A stretch of DNA of 64,000 bases from assembly GCF_000004075.3 (NCBI RefSeq), contig NC_026659.2:27794272-27858271 (forward strand), written 5' to 3'. Shown here piece after piece: positions 52,201-64,000 of this stretch. Position numbers and translations under genes: made by a program. Source of the DNA: Cucumis sativus (Eukaryota > Streptophyta > Magnoliopsida > Cucurbitales > Cucurbitaceae). Position 1 is the first letter of the stretch. Every line of letters begins with the position of its first letter. Below the pieces are notes generated by a model, which had not been told where the DNA came from, did not search any database, and saw only the letters and a program-made list of their open reading frames with translations.

Positions 52201-55200
52201 GGTTTTCCATTTATAAGTCTTTTACTATGTACCTAGAATAAGAAATCACTTAGACTTGAAATTTTGTATCTTAAGACTTTTCTTTGTGGAGCAGAAAGCT
52301 TAATCCAGTCAATTTTTCTGTGCATCTCTTGCTTTAATGTGCATACTTTGGTAAACTATGTATCTATTCTTACGTAATAGAATTGGGCATGTGGGTATTT
52401 TTTCCGAATCTAAATAATAGCCACTTGTTTCCCGAGTTCTTATTTTTATCCTTATTTTCTTCTTTAATAACTTTCGATTGAAGGCTTCAAACTTGGATCT
52501 GAGAAGCACACAACAGAGGTGATATTTAAGAAGTCAGGTGTTTTACAAGTGAGCTCTGGTATTGAAGAACTATCTTTGCTGAAGACAACTCAAGTAAGTC
52601 TACTCTTTTATATACATATTTTTTGAACTCAAGGACTTAATTGTGTACAATCTACTGTTCAATTAAAATTCTCTCTTTTTAATACACTTTCAAAATCCAT
52701 TTCATGAACTATTTATGTTTTTGTTGATGCTAAATAGAACAAATCTCCACACTGTTTCTAAGCTATGCATATTTACTGCTTTCTATTTTGTCGTCGCATT
52801 CTTTATCTAGTGACCACAAATGTCTTTCTGGACTATTCTTTATAATTACACCTTTTTCTTATATATTCTAACTCAATATATACTTTAAGCATCTCCTAAA
52901 AAAATTGATGTAGAAAATTTTAATACTTGATAGTTGATACTTTTAGAAATTGAGCTTTTGTTTGGACTAGGCCCTGGTACTCCTAACCCAAAGTCAAGTT
53001 TATATTTCTAACACTTTTCTTATTTTGGATCTGGCCTCATCTATTTTTGTAATATTGAAACTATTTTATTTTCTCCACGAATCAATGAAAGCCACTTTAG
53101 CATCGTCTACCTAATTTGAACAATTGTTTTGAATCATTTATCTTTATTCTTGATCAGCATTAAACAATTCGAAACCTGAACCCTCCACCCTTCATATTCC
53201 TAATCTATTCAAGCTTAAGGAGAAGTACCCTGAAATTTTCCAAGGGCACTCAATGGTGTCCATATATAGTTAGAACTTGTCCTTGCGTTCAGGAAATATG
53301 AGCAAATAATTTGAGATATATCGACAATTTGAAAACTAAAGAAATAGTTTTCAAACACTCAGTTTTTCGTTTCTAGAATTTGACATGAAAACCATGATTA
53401 AGAAATTGTGAGAAAACAATCCTAGTTTTACCAAATGATACCAAATTGAAACAACTTAAGGAGGATGGTGTATCTTGGGGTAACATCTTCTAATGAAGAG
53501 TTGGCATTTGATCGACTGGTAGAATGCTTAGCAGATGAAACTTTTTAAAAAAACTTAATACTTGTAGATGCGGTTTCGATATATTATGTTGTTTCTCCTG
53601 ATTCTTTCTCTAAACTACATCGTGCAAGCAGTCAGGTTTTGAGCGATTTCATAGGGATAAGTACACAGCTCTTCCTGAGACACGAGAGAGGATATTAGCC
53701 ACCGAAGTATCTGCTTTATGGAGGTATACTATCAATCAGACTTTTGATTGAGAACTTATACATCTCACATAGCTTGTAGCTATTCTGGTTTCACAATCAA
53801 ACTTTATATACTTTGATGCAGGTATTCGTTTGATTCTCTCTATGATATCCCCAAAAACCAAGGTTACTTCACAGAAACATACCTTGACGTGAAAAAAGTA
53901 TTAGTTGACACCTTCTTTGGTCCTCCGAAAGAGGGAGTTTATAGCCCATCTGTGCAATACACTCTCTATGAAATGGCAAAGAATGTCCTCAGCAGGTCCT
54001 TCTCTCATTCCTCCCACTTGCACGTGAATGCACAATCACACTGAATTCCACAGATTTTTTTAACTCTCTGTTTGAAGGTTTTATTTTCTCTGAAAATAAC
54101 TTTTGGATTTTCAATATTTTAGGTTCCAAGTTATATCATCAGTGAAGCTGAAAATGCCAAATCTTCACTTCTTACCTGTCAACATATCAACAAAAGATAA
54201 TCAGAGTATCGTTAAGGTAGGAATCTCCTTACAAAGGTTACCTTTTCCTTTTCGATGGTAATCTCTTTACAACTCTGCTTGTTGACTCTAATAAGTTTTG
54301 TTTGGTTCTTGCTATCTTAATTGTCAGTATTAGATGTTCTCAATTCAGTTCATGTGTTACTTTATTTCCTCAAAGAAGCATATTCTTGCATCATCTCTAG
54401 AGATAGTGAAAATAGTTCTATCAACTTTTGATTACATTTCATTCTTATTTTGCTCCTGAATTTTCAAATTCTTCCATTTGCCTTGTTTTTGTTGTTTCCC
54501 GGCCATCAGTTCCTCATTAGAATTAAGACTAGAACATAAAATTTTATCATTAATCCACAACCCTTTTAATGTGTATAAATCTTGCTACTAGGTCGGTTGA
54601 AATCGCAGCCATCAGTTTCAATTATATATAGTGAACTTGTCATCTCAAACAATCTCATATGTTGACATTTTTTTTTAAAAGGAAACAAGTCTTCGTATAA
54701 ATGTAAAATGAAAGAGACTAATGCTCTAAGTACATGAGGATTATACAAAGAGCGTAAACCATAAAGCATAACTAGAATCAGCAGGCACACCCGAACACCT
54801 CACACACCTGAACATTTCAACTAGGTTGACACCCTTTTATCGTCTTTATCATATCCTTATCCTTAAAACATAATGTCAAAAATCAGTTGAGGCTTATAAA
54901 TTCAGCCATTACATATAGGACAAACAGACTATTGATCTCATGTGTTGACATATTGAAATATAAAGGATGAAGAAGTACGGGATAAAACTAAGCTTAACCC
55001 AATCCTTAGATCACTCGACAATTTCCTCTTCCCTCCTGCTCCCTTTCTATTTATAACCAAATACGCTAACTTCTCAGCCAATTACCCTTGTGCCCTTACT
55101 AATGCCACAGAATTAGGATAAAAATATTGTTACTTTGAGTAGTCTTCTAACCCAAGAAGCACGACACGAACAGAGCCAACTCTGTACATCTCTAGTGTCT

Positions 55201-55440
55201 GGCAGATTTATTGTGCTAACAAGCATCGAATACTTAAACAACAAGTGATGGAGCGTGAAACTGTCCGTGCTTCTTAGCATTTTACGAGACATTGATATCG
55301 GTTTTTGTATTGTTAAAGAAAATGAAAATGGTGGTGGTGATGTCTTCGTTTTGCAGTTTGAGGATGATGTGTATCTGCCAACAGATGAACCGCATGGATC
55401 AATTGAAGCTTCCTTGAGCCGCTTCTCTTCAAAGCTATGA
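49252..55440 (+). CDS. UOX: Uricase (urate oxidase), peroxisomal
   Basis: Oxidises urate to 5-hydroxyisourate in peroxisomes, in purine breakdown. Eight exons: 49252-49470, 50549-50641, 51743-51818, 52484-52593, 53632-53723, 53822-53995, 54123-54216, 55357-55440; 313 residues, close to soybean nodulin-35 (309). The start at 49252 gives [20 protein letters not shown], lining up with other plant uricases. Conserved blocks: [32 protein letters not shown] (with the catalytic-site Thr), [75 protein letters not shown], and [20 protein letters not shown]. It ends in SKL, the type-1 peroxisomal signal. The frame stays open upstream for 38 codons to an ATG at 49138, discussed under findings. Introns are GT-AG; the last is 1140 bp. 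Confidence 0.96.
50040..50350. repeat. MITE-like repeat in intron 1 of the uricase gene
   Basis: AT-rich stretch with repeated actattataa and ccataataaccc words, ending tcttaccccaaatg. Its inner part (gctaaaatagtttagacc, aaactaaaataatatatacc, attataatccaacc) resembles the repeat in the oxidoreductase intron at 43318-43525. Borders are approximate; the left limit could be as early as 49935, where a caccgtttggatc word occurs. Confidence 0.4.
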
Positions 55441-55920
55441 GGAAATTAAAGCATTTTCTTCTGCCTCCTTTTTTCCTCGGGTTGTTGTTGTGCCTTTTCC
55501 CTTTGTAGACAAATAAGAATGAGTTATAAATCTCAATAAAAACTTTCCTGCTTGTAGATTAAAATAATTATGGAAAAAAAAAAACGTAAAAATGTTTACT
55601 TAAATTTGAATGTTGGTCATGGTTAGGTTCTTGCATCATGGATACTCTGTTTTGTGTAATGTGTACACTATTAATACAACTTTTTCTTCTATCCCAAAGG
55701 GGTTTGTTTCTTTGTAGTTACATATGATTATTTACATTTTTTATAGTTTCGCAAAGGGCAAAGCTAACGTGTTAATTAGGGATGAGCATGGTAGACTAGA
55801 AAATCGAACCATCAGGAACTAAGGTTGATTACTTGTGAGAAAATTTCAAAAAAAGAAAAAGAAAATTAAAGAATTGAACCTACCAACTTTTACTCAACCG
55901 TCAAGATTGGTTGAATACTA

Positions 55921-56030
55921 GATTATAGTGTGTTTGGTAACGGTTTAATTAGAAAACTGGTTTAAATCACTACTAGATTATAGTGTGTTTGGTATCGGTT
56001 TAATTAGAAAACTGGTTTAAATCACTACTT
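55921..56030. repeat. 55-bp tandem duplication
   Basis: Two adjacent 55-bp units at 55921-55975 and 55976-56030, beginning gattatagtgtgtttgg. I see two differences: aacgg against atcgg, and a change at the last base. The duplication is therefore young. Confidence 0.92.
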
Positions 56031-56092
56031 GTTGAATGTTCACCCATAGTCTTAACAAGTGCAAAATCTAAGATATTTGTTGTTAACTTAAT

Positions 56093-56300
56093 TTTCACTC
56101 TCATTATAATTAGCTAAACAAAACAATATATAAATAATTCAATAAAGCTTGATGTTTTTTTCACTCATTATAATTAGCTAAACAAAACAATATATAAATA
56201 ATTCAATAAAGCTTAATCGATAATTGATGTTTTTTTACTCTCATTATAATTAGCTAAACAAAACAATATATAAATAATTCAATAAAGCTTAATCGATAAT
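56093..56300. repeat. Three tandem copies of a 64-76-bp unit
   Basis: Three near-identical copies share cattataattagctaaac, followed by aaaacaatatataaataatt and caataaagctt. The cattataatt word starts at 56102, 56166 and 56242, so the periods are 64 and 76 bp. Copies 2 and 3 also share aatcgataat, which copy 1 lacks, and this explains the longer second period. Confidence 0.9.
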
Positions 56301-56947
56301 AGATAAACATCATTAAGTTATCAAAGTTACTTAGGTTGAGATCACTTTACCAATAGAGTTTAAAATTTTGGATACCTTTATCAATAAAATTTAAAAATTT
56401 ATAAAATATTCAGAGTCAAAGTATCTATCAAAAGATTAGGAAAAAATCCCTACTTTTTCTTCAATTTATATTAGGTCAAAATTTGGTCTCAATATCGTTT
56501 CTTTGTATTGAAATTTTGTTAGTTTTTTTTCCCTTAAAAGAAGCTATTTTTTAAATTTACAAAAGTAACAAATTTAAGGATGATAGTCCTCTAATAACTG
56601 TATAATTAATAGCTCATGATTATCGATAGTTGTATGATATAACTAATTTTGTTATATTGACGCATACATAACTAAGTTGTATCATCCAATTTCCTAGTTT
56701 TGATTGTATTACTAATTTACTACATGATTTCCACATTTATTACATTCTTTGCTCATTGAATAAGCTTTCACTCAATAAAAGGAAGTGAGATTCGTCAAAA
56801 ATTCCTTTTCGGCCCATCGCCATAATCGAAGAAACCTACTTCGTCTCCTTCTCTCTTTTCTCATTTCATCATCTTAAATTTCTCTTTACTTTCTCCAAGT
56901 TTTCGCTTAATCTGAAAACCACATGGTTCCCCAAATCCACCGCCGCC

Positions 56948-58396
56948 ATGGATGCTGATCTCCGCCACGACGATCGCCCATTTCCCATTCCCAACCAACC
57001 TCACCGTTTCAAATTCCACCTTTCTCCGATCCACTTCTCATCCATTCTCATTCTCCTTCTAGCAATTTCCTTCTTCGCTTTCCCCAAAACAAATTTCTAC
57101 AAATCCCAATCCTCAAAACTCACCAATCTTCTAAAATTTTCTAACCAACCCCCGGGTTTTAATCCATTATGTGTTCTTTGGATGGCCCCTTTTCTTTCTG
57201 GTGGTGGGTACAGTTCAGAAGCTTGGTCCTACATTTTAGCTCTTCGTCATCATATAACAAACCCTGGATTTCGTTTGGTCATTCGGCATCATGGTGATCT
57301 AGAATCGGTCGACTTTTGGGAAGGCTTACCGGAATCTGTAAGGAATTTGGCTATTGAACTTCATAGAACAAGATGTAGAATGAATGAAACTGTTGTGATT
57401 TGTCACAGTGAACCTGGTGCTTGGAATCCTCCATTGTTTGAAACTTTGCCTTGCCCACCAGGTCCTTATCAAAAGTTCAAGTCAGTGATTGGTAGAACAA
57501 TGTTTGAAACTGATAGGGTAACTCGAGAACATGTGAATCGATGTAATGTAATGGATTATGTTTGGGTTCCTTCTGAATTTCATGTCTCTACATTTGTGGA
57601 AAGTGGGGTTGATCCTTCTAAGATTGTGAAAGTTGTTCAACCTGTTGATGTTAATTTCTTTGATCCATTGAAATACAAACCACTTAGTCTTGAATCTGTA
57701 GGAACATTAGTTTTAGGAGGCAAGAACTTTGAAGAAGAAGTAAAGTTAGAGAAGAAGAGATTTGTGTTTCTGAGTATCTTTAAATGGGAATTTAGGAAAG
57801 GTTGGGATGTGTTGTTGGAAGCTTACTTGAAAGAATTCTCTAAGAAAGATGAAGTGGGGTTGTTTTTATTGACAAATCCTTACCATACTGATAGTGATTT
57901 TGGGAATAAGATATTGGATTTTGTAGAAAATTCTGACTTACAAATGCCACTTTCTGGTTGGGCTCCTGTTTATGTGGTTGATATTCATATACCTCAAACT
58001 GATTTGCCTAGAGTTTACAAGGCTGCTGATGCATTTGTACTTCCATCAAGAGGAGAAGGATGGGGAAGGCCACTAGTCGAAGCGATGGCAATGTCGTTGC
58101 CAGTGATCGCTACGAACTGGTCGGGACAGACGGAGTTTTTGACAGATGAAAATAGCTATCCGTTGCCGGTTGAGAGAATGAGTGAAGTGAAGGAAGAGCC
58201 ATTCAAAGGGCATATGTGGGCGGAACCATCCATCAGTAAGCTTCAAGTTCTAATGAGGGAAGTGACAGTTAATGTTGATGAAGCTAAGGAGAAAGGAAGA
58301 CGGGCGAGGCAGGACATGATCGATCGATTCTCACCCGACATTGTTGCCGATATTGTTCATCGTCAGATAGAAAATATATTTCATGAGAAGAGATGA
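56948..58396 (+). CDS. GT4-type glycosyltransferase, single membrane anchor
   Basis: Intronless gene of 482 codons. The ATG at 56948 follows ccgccgcc, a favourable context. Residues 1-28 are hydrophilic, then a hydrophobic stretch at about 31-46 (SSILILLLAISFFAF) is a likely signal anchor, giving a type II protein with its catalytic domain in the Golgi or ER lumen. The first Rossmann half starts near PLCVLWMAPFLSGGGYSSEA. The second half holds the GT-B/GT4 signature ADAFVLPSRGEGWGRPL, then VEAMAMSLPVIATNWSG; the two Glu residues spaced E-x7-E (EGWGRPLVE) match the retaining nucleotide-sugar-binding site. A relative in Arabidopsis is At3g10630, as I recall. Donor sugar and acceptor are unknown. 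It is the only intronless gene in the window. Confidence 0.88.
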   Translation: MDADLRHDDRPFPIPNQPHRFKFHLSPIHFSSILILLLAISFFAFPKTNFYKSQSSKLTNLLKFSNQPPGFNPLCVLWMAPFLSGGGYSSEAWSYILALRHHITNPGFRLVIRHHGDLESVDFWEGLPESVRNLAIELHRTRCRMNETVVICHSEPGAWNPPLFETLPCPPGPYQKFKSVIGRTMFETDRVTREHVNRCNVMDYVWVPSEFHVSTFVESGVDPSKIVKVVQPVDVNFFDPLKYKPLSLESVGTLVLGGKNFEEEVKLEKKRFVFLSIFKWEFRKGWDVLLEAYLKEFSKKDEVGLFLLTNPYHTDSDFGNKILDFVENSDLQMPLSGWAPVYVVDIHIPQTDLPRVYKAADAFVLPSRGEGWGRPLVEAMAMSLPVIATNWSGQTEFLTDENSYPLPVERMSEVKEEPFKGHMWAEPSISKLQVLMREVTVNVDEAKEKGRRARQDMIDRFSPDIVADIVHRQIENIFHEKR

Positions 58397-59800
58397 TATA
58401 TATCATATTTGTTTATAATAACTAAGATTACATTTCTTCTGTTTGTGTTATGTTCTGTTTATATCTTGGATCTTTTTTTTCTTAAAAGGAAAAAGAAAAT
58501 TGTAAGTGTTGAAAATAAACTTAGTTTTTGTAATAGTGAAAATTATTAGTACTAAATGAAAGCTTTAGCCATATAATTAAATTGTCATTGATAATTCCAC
58601 ATTTTTATAGATTCGATATCAATATTTTAACTATATCGTAGAAAAATCACAAAACACAGATAAATCTCAAGATCAAGTTTACTTATTTTAAAAAAAAGAT
58701 ATACAAAAAAAATTGTTAAAAATAGAATATTTGACAAAATATTCAAAATTCATTATATGAGAATTTAGGTGGAAAACACTCATATTTCATTGATCCTCCC
58801 TATGTGGTTCATAGTTTCTCTTTAGGGGCTTAGAGTCGTAGGTGTGTTTGTTACATTGTCTTTTTAAAAATAGAAAATTTTGATAAACTATTTACCCTCG
58901 ACAAAATCACTTAAAAGCAAAATTTATTACACTTATTTATATAAATATTTTATCAAATATTCTATTTTTTTTTTTATAATTTCCTATTTTGCATTTACAT
59001 TTACTAATTTAAAATTGTTTTTTGAATTTATGGTTTTTATAGTTTTTTTAAGAAATGTCCATCAAAGTCTACAAAATTTGGTAAAATTAAGACATCAATA
59101 ATTCCACCCTACATCAACATTTTAAACCTTAGCTTTTAACTAACAATTTCCCCTCCTTTTTTAACGTCAATAAAACACTTAGTTAAACGTTTGGAAATGC
59201 AGCATTATAATGTTTCATTGTATGAGCCTTCACCCTTTACATAAGTAGACTTTGAAGTTGAAAAAAATGTTGTAGGCTAATCAAACTATCGTCTTTGCTC
59301 AAAATACCGTCTTCTACCTCAACAATATGCTCTTAAACTTGTGGAAACATGCACAACCAAACCTTATATGGAGAGGACAACTTTTTTCCAAAAAGAAACG
59401 TATATAACTATGACCTAAATACTAGTAGTTCTCACTCGGGAGTTATCAAATACGTGCAAGGTCTGTTTGCCCTCATCAATTGGTATCAAAGTCAAGGAGT
59501 TCTTAAATTCCGAAAAGAAAAAGCAAACTGCTTGAATCATGCTCGATTGCATCCTAGCTATAGCTAAAGTCTTGTTACCATTCAAGAAAGTATCATTCAT
59601 TCTCTAACATGAGAGAGCTTTTTGCTCTAAAATGAAGCATGAAACTTAGTTCCAATATTCTCGTTCCAAAGAGAATATGGGTTTGATATATCGTCGCAAG
59701 ATGGTGGCTTCCTTGTATATAAATATTAACTTAGTTCATTGGAGAAAAGATCAACATTATTGAAAGAGACAAGAATATATGTTTGTGAAACAGAACAATA
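58397..59800. other. Convergent 3' intergenic region
   Basis: It lies between the plus-strand glycosyltransferase and the minus-strand Nudix gene. It contains their 3' flanks and AT-rich DNA. Several open frames of 60-70 codons occur on both strands, but their translations are low-complexity and look accidental. Confidence 0.6.
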
Positions 59801-62158
59801 TTACTCGAGATGGGGTTTGAATACCGTTAGCACGTCCTTGTATACAGGTTTCTTGAAATCTACAGCCTGCATGATAGAGGGTAAATATAAGTTGTATAAC
59901 CATATTCGTTTTTCTGATTGGCAATGAGTTAAACAGTTAAAATGATGGTTTGTCAATTTGATAAGGTATTAATAACTTGTATGGTTCGATCCCACCTTAC
60001 AATTGTTGAATTAAATAAAGAAGGGTAATGGTGGTCTACTCACACTTTCTACTACATCTTCAGGTGACATCCATGACCATTCGCCAAACTCGGGTTTTTC
60101 GGTCCCATCACCTAGAAGATTGATCTCTTCATCACTTCCGGTCAGCTTCAGCAGAAACCTAAATTTTTACAAACATTTGAACGTGATATAAGAGCAGCAG
60201 ATAGAATAGAAAAATAACATTAAATTTTAGTTGATAAGGGAATGAAATACTGCCTTGGCAGGAGGACAAAAGAAAAAAAAACGAAAGAAAAAAATTTACT
60301 TACAAAAGTTTTAACAGAGAAACCAAGGAAGACTCGTACACACTAACACTATCATCCATACAAACTCGGGTAGATTTTGTTCTTTAAATACACATATCGT
60401 TAGGAAATGAATGTCTAAGTGGTCTTTGCCCATGTATGATTTCTAAGACCCCACACAAAAATTCATAGCTTTGCTCCCCGATCTGAGTCACTTTGGTATA
60501 GTGCACCGGCTTTCCAGCCTCCAGTTAATAAGGAAACAGAATTTTAGCACAAAGGTTTTTACCTTCTCTAAAAAAAGAATCAGCATTGAGGTATAAATAA
60601 CTATGTGAACCAGTATATGTCAAGTGAGATTTAGCTCTAAAGAATATGAAAGAAATTAGAACTGCTTGCAAAGAAAATAGAACTCACCACTTCTGCGCTT
60701 GACCCTTCCAGTCAGAACCCCACTGCTGCCTAAGTTTTTCCCGAACATGTGGTGGGAAATCATAAGTCACCCAATAAGGTACCTACTTTAAGAAACCAAT
60801 ATTCAAGATATTTCATTGATGTGTCCAAATAAGGTAAACACAGGCTTTTACTCAGGAGAAACTCCCAAATGAAAGAAGCAAAATATAAGACGAATTCACA
60901 ATTTCAGTAACATACCCAATCATACTGCAGAGGGTCATAAAAGAAACATGCGATATTGGTAGAAGAATTTTAAATACCAAGTCAATGGGCTGGGGAGATC
61001 ACTGGTAAAGTTCAGAATATTCTTCCTCCATATCCAGAGGCTAAAGAAAATTATGACCACATGGGTTATGACGGGTTGTCACAGAAATTAGAGTCATGCT
61101 TCAAACTCATCTCTCTTTAAAAATAGATGATTAGAAATTTGATGGTAAAGTTGAGAACAAGAAAAGCATCAAATACACCCTAAACTAACTCAAAGACCTC
61201 GGTCGATACAGTGGTGATCAGTTGTGAACTTTCTTTTGCACCATCATATTAACTGCAATAGAAACTGGATGCTGTCGAGATCTAATTCATTTGAACAGCA
61301 AAATCTAGTCATCTATACTCCTAAAATAGACTTTCTTCATTTTTAACGAGTGCGAAAAGCACTTGATTCATGAACACTTAAGAGAAGAATATACATAATC
61401 AAGCAAAGACAACCGAATACATCAATGAAATAGTACTTCAGCAATAATGTCTGCGGATTTGACTCCTGTTTCTTCTCTAAGTTCTCTAATGGCTGCACTT
61501 CTTGGATCTTCACCCTCGTCCACGCCGCCCTATGAACACAACACGACAAAAATAACTCGTAACAGCTAAAACATATAAAACACTAAAGAAAATACGAAGA
61601 TGATTATACATCATATCCTTGCCACTTAATTATGCTTCAATGCTAGAATTTCAGACTTAATGAATACATCTGATCGAATAAACTCTTCATAAAGCCTAAT
61701 ACGCGAAAATTGAACAATGAAGCCCTAGCGCAAGTAGCAATTCATTATTCAGAGCTAAAAATATGCTGATTGTACATCGAACTTCCGGAGAAAAAACAAT
61801 CACAACCTAGAAGCAAAAGAAAAAGAAAACCATCGAATTACCTGAGGCATTTGCCAGGCATCTGGTATATCCAACCTTGAGGCAGCAAAAATCTGCAAAT
61901 ACCGATATTGGAACGACGCGCATGGATGAATACTTGTAGAGATGAGCGGAGATGAAGAAATATAATGAGAGAGATTTCGAGAATGACCTTTTTAGACGGA
62001 TTGATGAGGCAAATGCCAACGTTTTTGCGGTAACCTTCGGGAGGAGCTTCCATTGATGAGGAGGTCGAACGCAGAGCAGATGAGAAAAATGGAGGAGGAG
62101 GAGGACGACGATAGTGAAAAAGTGAGTGACTAAGAACGACGCATCGGTTTAAGGCCAT
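59801..62158 (-). CDS. NUDT26: Nudix hydrolase (dinucleoside polyphosphate hydrolase), NUDT26-like
   Basis: Hydrolyses diadenosine polyphosphates, and perhaps ppGpp, by family knowledge of Arabidopsis NUDT25/26/27. Six minus-strand exons: 61988-62158, 61842-61892, 61437-61529, 60688-60782, 60044-60158, 59801-59866; 196 residues. The ATG at 62158 gives [19 protein letters not shown] and a Ser/Arg/Pro-rich leader of about 35 residues with no acidic residue, as in NUDT26 (plastid) and NUDT27 (mitochondrion). The conserved body starts at a second in-frame ATG (62053, [13 protein letters not shown]), where cytosolic NUDT25 begins. The Nudix box is complete: GGVDEGE, then DPRSAAI, then RELREETGV. 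Further family blocks are [32 protein letters not shown], and [18 protein letters not shown]. The end, FKPHLE, is typical. All introns are GT-AG. Confidence 0.93.
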
Positions 62159-64000
62159 TTCTTTGAAGCGTTCACCCAACGCTTTATTTATTCTTCTCTC
62201 TCCCAATATTTTGTTTTCATTTTCTTTTCTATTGATATGAGAGATGTTCCTAACACAAGGCTGTTTGAAGTCGGGAATGTATTATGACTCGGAATTGTCA
62301 ACGTTCTTTTGTGTATTCGGAATTCTCTACCTTCTTCTAGGTGAGATCGACGAGTTAAATAGATGTGTCTAATTCAGAAAAAAAATAACGCTTAACTTTG
62401 AAATTTCTATGATCCAGCCACCGAAAAGAAAGTACACATTGTTGATATATCTATTAACTTTTAATTCTTTTAAGTCTTTCTTGACATTACTTATATCAAC
62501 TTTTAATTCTTTTGAGTATTTCTTAACATTACTTTCATGTTCTCGAGATCTCTCTCATTCAGATGTGATATCGATTCATTTATGTCTCTCTCCTATTCTC
62601 ACGCGTTACAGCTTATATATATAGACTTATTGAGAGATTATTGTTTATATTTGGAGGTTTGTTTGTTGTGTTGATATCTATCATATTTTGGTGTGATCGG
62701 AAGTTGTTATACTTCCTTTCCAGGTAGTTAGTCGATTGTGTGATCTAAAGTTTTTCTTTATTGTTTGTAGTAGCTTGAGAGTTCTATAGAGAGAGTTAAA
62801 GGTGATTGTCGGTCTTACGAGCTTTTTCATTCAGTTGTGATTGTCTTCTTTGGTTTGCTTTGGTTCTTGTTTCGTGTATAAGTCTTTTGAATTTTTATAT
62901 TCGTCTTGGTCTTTGATAGTAAAATTATCTTCTTTTATTGCAATTTAATGTCTTTCTAAAAAGCAAAATAAAAATTAAGACTTTAGTAATGTATACCTTA
63001 TGTATTTAGTATTTGACGTTTTACTGAATGAAACGTTGTATCATTTACATTACGAGTTTCACTCCATTCTTAAATGTATATTTTGTGACAAACAATATGG
63101 TTTTCAAAAGTTGATTGAGAATTAAGTTTGTGTGTATAATTTGGTAGATTGTACAGATCATCGGAGCATTGACCATGCAAGGTGATCTCCAATCGAACAC
63201 TTTAAATATTGAATCTTATCTATATTTTATTACACAAAATAACCTACGATTTTACAACTCTACTGGTTCAGTCTTGTGTTTAAATAGACATTCAAGACTA
63301 CTTTAAAAATGCAACACTAATGCAAATATTAAGTGTTTCATTTTTACAACATGTGTTATCACGCTGATATTTATTTTATTATTATTTTAAATGATAAACT
63401 AAGAAAACCTAAACAACTATGACATCAAATGTAATAAGTTCAATTTCAAGAGTTAATTAATGGAACCAAAGGCTAATGTTGAAAGTATAAAACTAAGGCA
63501 TAAAGTTTTAGTCACAAAAGACAAACCACCAAAACACCTAACATGCTTAACAATCAACTATGTGTTTTGTTTTATATCTTATTGATGACTTATATATAAT
63601 TAAATGTTATGTATCTATCTATACCCAAATTCGACACGTCTTTCCAACGATTTGAATAAATATTTATAAGTGAAGCAAAAGTGTTAATAACGAGCACATA
63701 ATTTTAAAATCCATTTAAGTTATTGTACTTTTTTTGGTTTGGTTAATTTATTTTCATATTTTTAAAATGTTCGTTATGATATTCATTAGCTTTCAAAAGT
63801 AACCGTTTTGATTAATAAAAATGGAGTGAAAATGACCATTTTTTGAAATATGAAAATTTTAGAAATAACATAAACAAAATGAACCAACATTTGAAATTGC
63901 AGTGGCCAAGTGAACATTTTAACATATGTATATCGAAACTAAACTACCAAACTAATATATAGGTTAATGCATTGATGAGAAAATATAAAAGACTAAAATT
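62159..64000. other. Upstream flank of the Nudix gene
   Basis: The first ~60-100 bases are the Nudix leader. The rest to the window end is AT-rich without a supported gene. It holds one 42-bp imperfect tandem duplication. A gene beyond the right edge cannot be excluded. Confidence 0.55.
62456..62539. repeat. 42-bp imperfect tandem duplication
   Basis: Two units at 62456-62497 and 62498-62539, both beginning aacttttaattctttt and both containing catttactt-like ends (gacattactt, aacattactt). They differ at a handful of positions, so the duplication is older than those at 1068 and 27711. Confidence 0.8.

Larger units (their letters stand above)
55441..56947. other. Intergenic region between uricase and the glycosyltransferase
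   Basis: It holds the 3' untranslated region of the uricase gene, two blocks of tandem duplication (55921-56030 and 56093-56300), AT-rich DNA, and the promoter and leader of the glycosyltransferase gene from about 56750. I see no gene in it. Confidence 0.65.

Noticed and set aside
59349-59927. Open frames of 60-72 codons on both strands near the Nudix 3' end
   Set aside because: They overlap the antisense of the last Nudix exon or unstructured AT-rich DNA and show no protein-like motifs.
59980-60005. ggttcgatccc, resembling a tRNA T-loop
   Set aside because: No 5-bp stem encloses it and no matching acceptor, D or anticodon arms lie upstream at tRNA spacing; the site falls in a Nudix intron.

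Overview
The window is nuclear DNA from a dicot plant, most likely a cucurbit of the Cucumis type. It is AT-rich, its genes are split by GT-AG introns, and intergenic stretches reach about 6 kb and carry short foldback transposons. The cucurbit call is an inference: the rebuilt 413-residue DnaJ protein agrees in length and in remembered sequence with the cucumber DnaJ homolog 1. No database search was run. For every multi-exon gene I rebuilt the exons by hand, and all junction phases close without a frameshift.

Ten protein-coding genes are supported. From left to right: a CPK1/CPK2-type calcium-dependent protein kinase (+, 1127-4122); an FG-repeat nucleoporin of the NUP1/NUP136 type (+, 5774-11019); an NT-C2 (EEIG1/EHBP1 N-terminal) domain protein (+, 16747-20785); a cytosolic-5'-nucleotidase-III-like HAD phosphatase with an organelle-like leader (-, 21647-23821); a type-A DnaJ/HSP40 with a CAQQ farnesylation box (-, 25038-27121); a bZIP-like protein whose basic region lacks the invariant Asn (+, 30402-35764); ESCRT-III VPS60/CHMP5 (-, 37095-39496); an AIF/FSP1-like FAD oxidoreductase with one GC-AG intron (-, 41014-44477); peroxisomal uricase ending in SKL (+, 49252-55440); an intronless GT4-type glycosyltransferase with one membrane anchor (+, 56948-58396). 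An eleventh gene, a NUDT26-like Nudix dinucleoside polyphosphate hydrolase (-, 59801-62158), closes the set, so the total is eleven.

The genes do not form a pathway or a cluster. They are ordinary housekeeping and signalling genes: calcium signalling, nuclear pore, protein folding, endosomal sorting, purine breakdown and nucleotide clean-up. They are separated by AT-rich DNA. The two largest gene-free stretches, 11020-16746 and 44478-49251, hold several related foldback (MITE-like) elements. The second also holds a non-autonomous hAT-like element at 46611-47360 with near-perfect 8-bp target duplications and another foldback element nested inside it. Two introns, one in the FAD oxidoreductase and one in the uricase, carry a second related repeat. 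Short tandem duplications occur just before the kinase start codon, near 27711, near 55921, near 56093 and near 62456.

I found no previously undescribed multi-gene system. The observations most worth a second look are the degenerate bZIP basic region on an intact six-leucine zipper, the alternative in-frame starts that could change the targeting of the Nudix enzyme and the uricase, the GC-AG intron, and the nested hAT/foldback transposon.
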